DNA from: Bolinopsis microptera | Lineage: Eukaryota; Ctenophora; Tentaculata; Lobata; Bolinopsidae | Direction: 5' to 3' | Assembly: GCF_026151205.1 (NCBI RefSeq) | Contig: NC_087081.1 | Span: 8,179,246 to 8,243,245 of the forward strand | DNA: 64,000 nucleotides | Shown: in pieces, positions 60,145 to 64,000 of the stretch | Numbering within the stretch: the first letter of the stretch is position 1 | How the letters are laid out: each line of letters opens with the position of its first letter | Program-made: the position numbers and the translations under genes | The notes under the pieces: generated by a model | What the model saw: the letters and a program-made list of their open reading frames with translations, nothing else | Database searches by the model: none | What the model was told of the DNA's origin: nothing

Positions 60145-60798
60145 AAATGTGGGTCATTCGATCATTAATAAGGTAAAAAGTTTAAATAAAGTTCAAAGCC
60201 GAATCCCGGTAGTCCATATTATAAAGTTATAATACAAGCGATCCCGGGCTGCAACATTGCCATGTTACGCAAATAATTGCCGCGCTAACGAAATATTTGC
60301 CATCTTAGCAAAATATGCGCATACATATATTAAATGCTAATATTGTTTAGATGATCAGCGAGAAGTTTGAAGTGCTAGATTATAAAATATAATAGCTGGT
60401 TTTAATTTCACCTAACCATGTGCTTTCGCGCTACTGCAAGCGCAAGCGCTCTGGATAAAGCAAGGTTTTAATTATCATGGTTACTAATTACTATGTCTAT
60501 AGTTACTTTAGATTTTTGTCATGTTGGAGTATTCGGTGTAAACAAGAGGCTATTTCTGTTTCTGTTTCTGTTTCTGTTTTTTTCTCTTTCTGTTTCTCTT
60601 TCTGTTTCTCTTTCTGTTTCTCTTTCTGTTTCTCTTTCTGTTTCTCTTTCTGTTTCTCTTTCTATTTCTCTTTCTGTTTCTCTTTCTGTTTTTCTTTTTG
60701 TTTCATATATACTGATATATCCTTTCATACGATGTGTCTGTTTTAACTTGTTGACGTGGCACAAATTCACATCATTACACTATTATCACTGTGCTAAT
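60145..60798. other. Spacer with a pyrimidine microsatellite
   Basis: AT-rich sequence plus a (TTTCTCTTTCTG)n tract at about 60557-60702; no gene seen. Confidence 0.6.
60557..60702. repeat. (TTTCTCTTTCTG)n pyrimidine microsatellite
   Basis: About 145 bp of TTTCTG and TTTCTC hexamers. All three frames of both strands are open over it, producing false frames. Confidence 0.9.
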
Positions 60799-61186
60799 TT
60801 ATGACTGTGTTGCAAATATGTAATGTTCCAAAAGCTCTGATATCCCAGGATAATTTAAAATATCGATTGGCTCCTTAGTCGTGGTGTGTCCATTCGAGGA
60901 AGAGCATACATATTCTTCTCCAGTGGAAGTGAGCCACTTTGTGGCAGTTTTCACAGCAGTTTGCTTGGCCATAAGTGTTTCAAGTTCAGACATCAACGTG
61001 CCATGTTGAACACTCTTGTTCTGAAAAAAATCTGAATGCAACTCCAAGAAGTCCTCGCATTTAACAGAATTCCTCTTAAAGTCTTAAGTTTCATGACATT
61101 CTCAACACTGGCCTTAAAGCCTTAAGAGCTTTCAGCTCATTTAATGAAAATGAGTTTAAAACATTGGTAACAGAATTCAGATCCAT
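60799..61186 (-). pseudogene. Small gene read in three frames (two -1 shifts) or pseudogene
   Basis: ATG 61186 opens MDLNSVTNVLNSFSLNELKA followed by LKAL. Coding character then moves to the -1 frame (ASVENVMKLKTL) and again to the next -1 frame (KRNSVKCEDFLELHSDFFQ, NKSVQHGTLMSELETLM, then KTATKWLTSTGEEYV and LNYPGISELLEHYIFATQS), ending at TAA 60799. Both changes occur at the same word, CTTTAAG. Total is about 130 residues, helical and coiled-coil-like, no known family. An alternative is an 87-bp intron from a GTGTTG donor to the TTTTTCAG before NKSV, which would skip both shifts in phase. Two AAAATGGCG words lie 20-50 bp upstream, as in a promoter. Confidence 0.45.
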
Positions 61187-61189
61187 AGT

Positions 61190-62256
61190 GATGGGAGGAA
61201 GAGGAAGGAGAAAATGGCGGTGAGGGAGGAGAAAATGGCGAAGTCAATACTAGAATACTGTAGCCCAGGAAGCGTTGCTTAGGATACAAACGGTCACGTC
61301 ATAGTCTCTTCTATCGCTTTGACATTGGGACCTAAAATTATTTGTTATATAGTAGTGTTGAAAGTATTAAAACAGTATTTTCTATGAATAACTTCATCGT
61401 GAATAACATTAGTATTTGCATATTAATTTCATATGCAGAGTTTCTGACAATCTAAGTAAGCTATTCAGTTATTCGGTCTCCCACGTCCCCTCGAGTTGTG
61501 GGATTAAAACAATGGGTACTATAAGTGGAGCAAATTGGACCACCTAAGGATTCGCCCTCTTATCTATATTATATTTTAAACTTGTCGAAATCCCCCGCAA
61601 CGGGGACATAAGAAAAGGATAGGAATACCCGAATAGCATATAGCATTTTTAGAATTTTGAGTAAGGCTTTAGATTTTCTATAATTAACGTTGGAAGTGAG
61701 GTAAAATAAACGTTAGAATAATGGCATAATTTCATCGAATGTTACCTGCGCTGTGTTGTTGCTTAGCAACATCAAGAGATTGCACGTGCACGAGCAAGAA
61801 CAGATGAGCAACGCGCGCGTTGCTATGCTTTATACTGATACGTGATACGTCATAAGTAGCTCACATTTAGGCTCACGATATCACTATTCATAACTTTGGT
61901 TGTGATTGATATTTTTCGATGCGGTAGAAAGTATCGTTAAGATAATTTTGGATACTTACAAAGTCACAACGTTGTCGTCATTGTCAAATAAAATCCATAC
62001 TTTCTACAGTACAGAGCTTAGAGCTAGATGATTAGAGATAAGAGAAATTTAAACATAAATGATTTTTTAAATTTCCTCGAACAAAGCTTTCGACTAGCGG
62101 GATTCTAAAACTCTTATAAACTTATAAAGTTACAATAAGTAAAATTGTCCTCCAGCTCCTCCTCACTTCCTCAGTAAGGCCCTCCGGTAGATAGACAATA
62201 CTAATACTAAATAATAAATCAGTATTATAAGATCATCAGCCAAGAAAGATCCACAG
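61190..62256. other. Intergenic stretch with a probable diverged Helitron-like copy
   Basis: 61565-61945 begins TCTATATTATATTTTAAACT after A and contains GCACGTGCACGAGCAA and GTGATTGATATTTTTCGATGCGGT, which align in order with internal words of the Helitron-like copies at 53270-55759. Termini at the 3' side are lost. No gene seen. Confidence 0.4.
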
Positions 62257-62516
62257 GTATACGAGGACAGGATTTGGACCTTATTAATTTGAATCCCAGT
62301 TTAAAATGCGACCAACCTCTCACTTCCAACAATTCTCATTGGACTCTGACTCACGAAGCATACCATTTGCATACAATTCTATTATCTTATAAATATTATG
62401 TAGATCGTATAAATTATGCAGTGGAGGCACAATTAGCACTATCTCACTATATTAGCCCCGATTTCTCAACGATCCAAGGCCCCCAGATGACAGATCGCCT
62501 TGTCTTAAAAGCTTAA
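62257..62516 (+). CDS. Possible last exon of an unidentified gene
   Basis: After an acceptor-like CCACAG at 62251-62256 a frame without ATG reads QDLDLINLNPSLKCDQPLTS, NNSHWTLTHEAYHLHTILLS, YKYYVDRINYAVEAQLALSH and ends TDRLVLKA at TAA 62514-62516. The amphipathic middle looks protein-like. No upstream exon, start or domain was found. Confidence 0.25.
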
Positions 62517-62869
62517 ACATCTTTAAAAGGTTAAACATAAGTAGAAAGCTGCTTCTAACTTTCTAAGCTTCTAGTTGAATATAAACAGCAGCTTCTCAAT
62601 GTTCAGCATGGTTAATGCAGTTTAACTAACACCTGGATCATGATTTATTCAATTATTGCAATTAAAACAATGGTTACATGGGGACCCCAGGCTATTATAT
62701 TATTTTCATGAGCAATAGAGATTCGACGGAATGACAGGCTGAGCGCCGCCCAGTAAAACAATGGCTACTTATAAAGTTATAAGTGGATCAAAGTGGACTG
62801 CTCATTACACATGCACCCTCTTAAATAGTTATAATTAGAGAGCCAAAGCAGTTGCGTAACGTTGCCTGT

Positions 62870-63062
62870 TGGAGCCCCCGCTGAAAAAGTGCCCCCGGCC
62901 CTGTTGGCGCTCCCTCCCCTTTTGGCGCCCCTCCCCTAAAATTGAACAAATTAGATGATTTTAGAGGATATGCCGGTAAAATCTCTAAAAAAAGTGTGTT
63001 TCTAGAGCAAAATTCCAAATTTTCCCCCATTCAAACGACGATTTGCCCCCCCCCCCCCCCCT
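62870..63062. repeat. C-rich repeat and poly-C run
   Basis: GGAGCCCCCGCTG, TGCCCCCGGCCCTG, GGCGCTCCCTCCCC and GGCGCCCCTCCCC words lead to a run of about 16 C at 63046-63061. It looks like a degraded relative of the G-rich repeat at 1021-1215 in opposite orientation. Confidence 0.45.
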
Positions 63063-63145
63063 AACTTCCAAATAAGTAGAAATATCAGTTGTTTTAATTG
63101 AATCTATAATTGTAGCTATTTATACTTTTATAGTTTTATAATATA

Positions 63146-63310
63146 CAGGGTGAACCAAAAGTGACTACCCACACGCAACCTTTTAACTTTTTAATAACTC
63201 ACGTACTAATTCGTCTCCAAATTGCACCAAAATTTCAGAGATTATAGATTATATGGGTCAAACTTAGATTTCCTAAATGTTTCGTAAGCCACGCCCAATT
63301 ACAGTGGGCG
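63146..63310. mobile_element. Single transposon end (TA-CAGGGTGAACC)
   Basis: CAGGGTGAACCAAAAGTGAC directly after TA resembles the CAGGGTG-type termini of Tc1/mariner-like elements. No matching inverted end was found downstream, so this is a truncated copy or a chance match; the right limit is arbitrary. Confidence 0.3.
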
Positions 63311-63731
63311 TGGCATGACACTCCCTCTTTTTCACTATTGTCTTCATAAAATGAGAACGCTTTAAGAGCTCCTTCTCTGTCAGCAATGCCATGTCATGTT
63401 GTAGTCTAATGTCTATTTACTGTAGAAACTAAAACACCAATGGCCGAATTTCCTCAATTCGTTTTTCGAAAAACCAATTAACTGAGGCACAAATAAGCGT
63501 GCCTGCAACCTCAAAACGAGGTATAATTGTTAAATAAACTGAAAACAACTGAATTGAATGAAACTAACTGAATTAACAAAAAAACTCTATTGAAATTAAT
63601 GTCTATGTATTGTTGTTATGACTTTATGAGTAGAATGTGAGCTTTGTTTTTAAACGTATCATTTTAAAATTGCTTTGTGAAATTTAAACTTTAAGCTAAC
63701 TCAAACTGAAAATAATTATTTCTACAGAGAA

Positions 63732-63786
63732 ATGTCGATATTTCTTCTACTTACGCTTTACCTACTCTTCTCTCCTGCTCAAAGTG
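63732..63786 (+). CDS. Signal-peptide exon of a secreted or membrane protein
   Basis: ATG 63732 encodes MSIFLLLTLYLLFSPAQS and one further base before a GTAGGT donor. A short polar start, a hydrophobic core of about ten residues and a small-residue cleavage context (SPAQS) make a classical signal peptide. Phase 1 signal-peptide exons are common in extracellular proteins built of phase-1 domains. The rest of the gene lies beyond 64000; nature unknown. Confidence 0.6.
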
Positions 63787-64000
63787 GTAGGTTTCATATA
63801 AGTTATTGCTCTTAAATGATCACTTTCTCACTTTTAATAATGTATATGAGTAACGCAGATTAGTATGAATATTGACGTGTTTCTTCAATAAATCTTGTAT
63901 AATAAACCTACGCATCAGTAGTCAATAACTACAAAGGGTTATTATAATGAAAATGAAATGAACGCGTTTGGACTTGTGACCAGCTCGCAGTACATTACAT

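Overview
The window is nuclear DNA from an invertebrate animal. It is AT-rich and gene-poor. Coding sequence lies in short exons with GT..AG introns of about 160 bp to 5 kb. There are abundant micro- and minisatellites, Helitron-like and TA-flanked inverted-repeat elements, and one LINE. The content suits a metazoan with cilia (TRP channel, PTB, IQ and possible dynein light chain-like genes, many RFX X-box words). I cannot assign a phylum from sequence alone. No rRNA, tRNA or CRISPR was seen.

Layout. 1-15.3 kb: a minus-strand ankyrin-repeat TRP-type cation channel gene, which I could splice from 14 exons with every junction in phase; its 3' end lies beyond base 1. 15.4-17.6 kb: two minus-strand candidates, one possibly Tctex1-like and one basic, Ser/Arg-rich. 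18.8-20.4 kb: a minus-strand gene with a C4HC3 zinc finger. 21.6-24.2 kb: a three-exon minus-strand gene of unknown function with an X-box just upstream. 29.4-30.0 kb: a plus-strand gene start with a PTB-like domain. 31.7-32.2 kb: two in-phase exons of another minus-strand gene. 37.5-41.5 kb: a minus-strand gene for a Ser-rich protein whose last exon lies in a 1.2-kb tandem duplication, so it exists twice. 45.8 kb: a minus-strand first exon. 46.8-49.2 kb: a plus-strand IQ-motif gene with a long Ala/Pro/Glu repeat, preceded by an array of X-box-like sites. 52.3-56 kb: a cluster of mobile elements, one carrying a decayed RING plus SUMO-like gene. 56.7-60.1 kb: a LINE with intact endonuclease and reverse transcriptase. 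60.8-61.2 kb: a small gene read in three consecutive frames. 63.7 kb: a signal-peptide exon that opens a gene leaving the window.

The genes do not form an operon. The only shared theme is circumstantial: matches to the RFX/DAF-19 X-box consensus lie near several predicted gene starts, and some are carried by Helitron-like copies. The exon models were built by eye from splice signals, frame and phase; no search was run. Terminal exons of several genes were not found.
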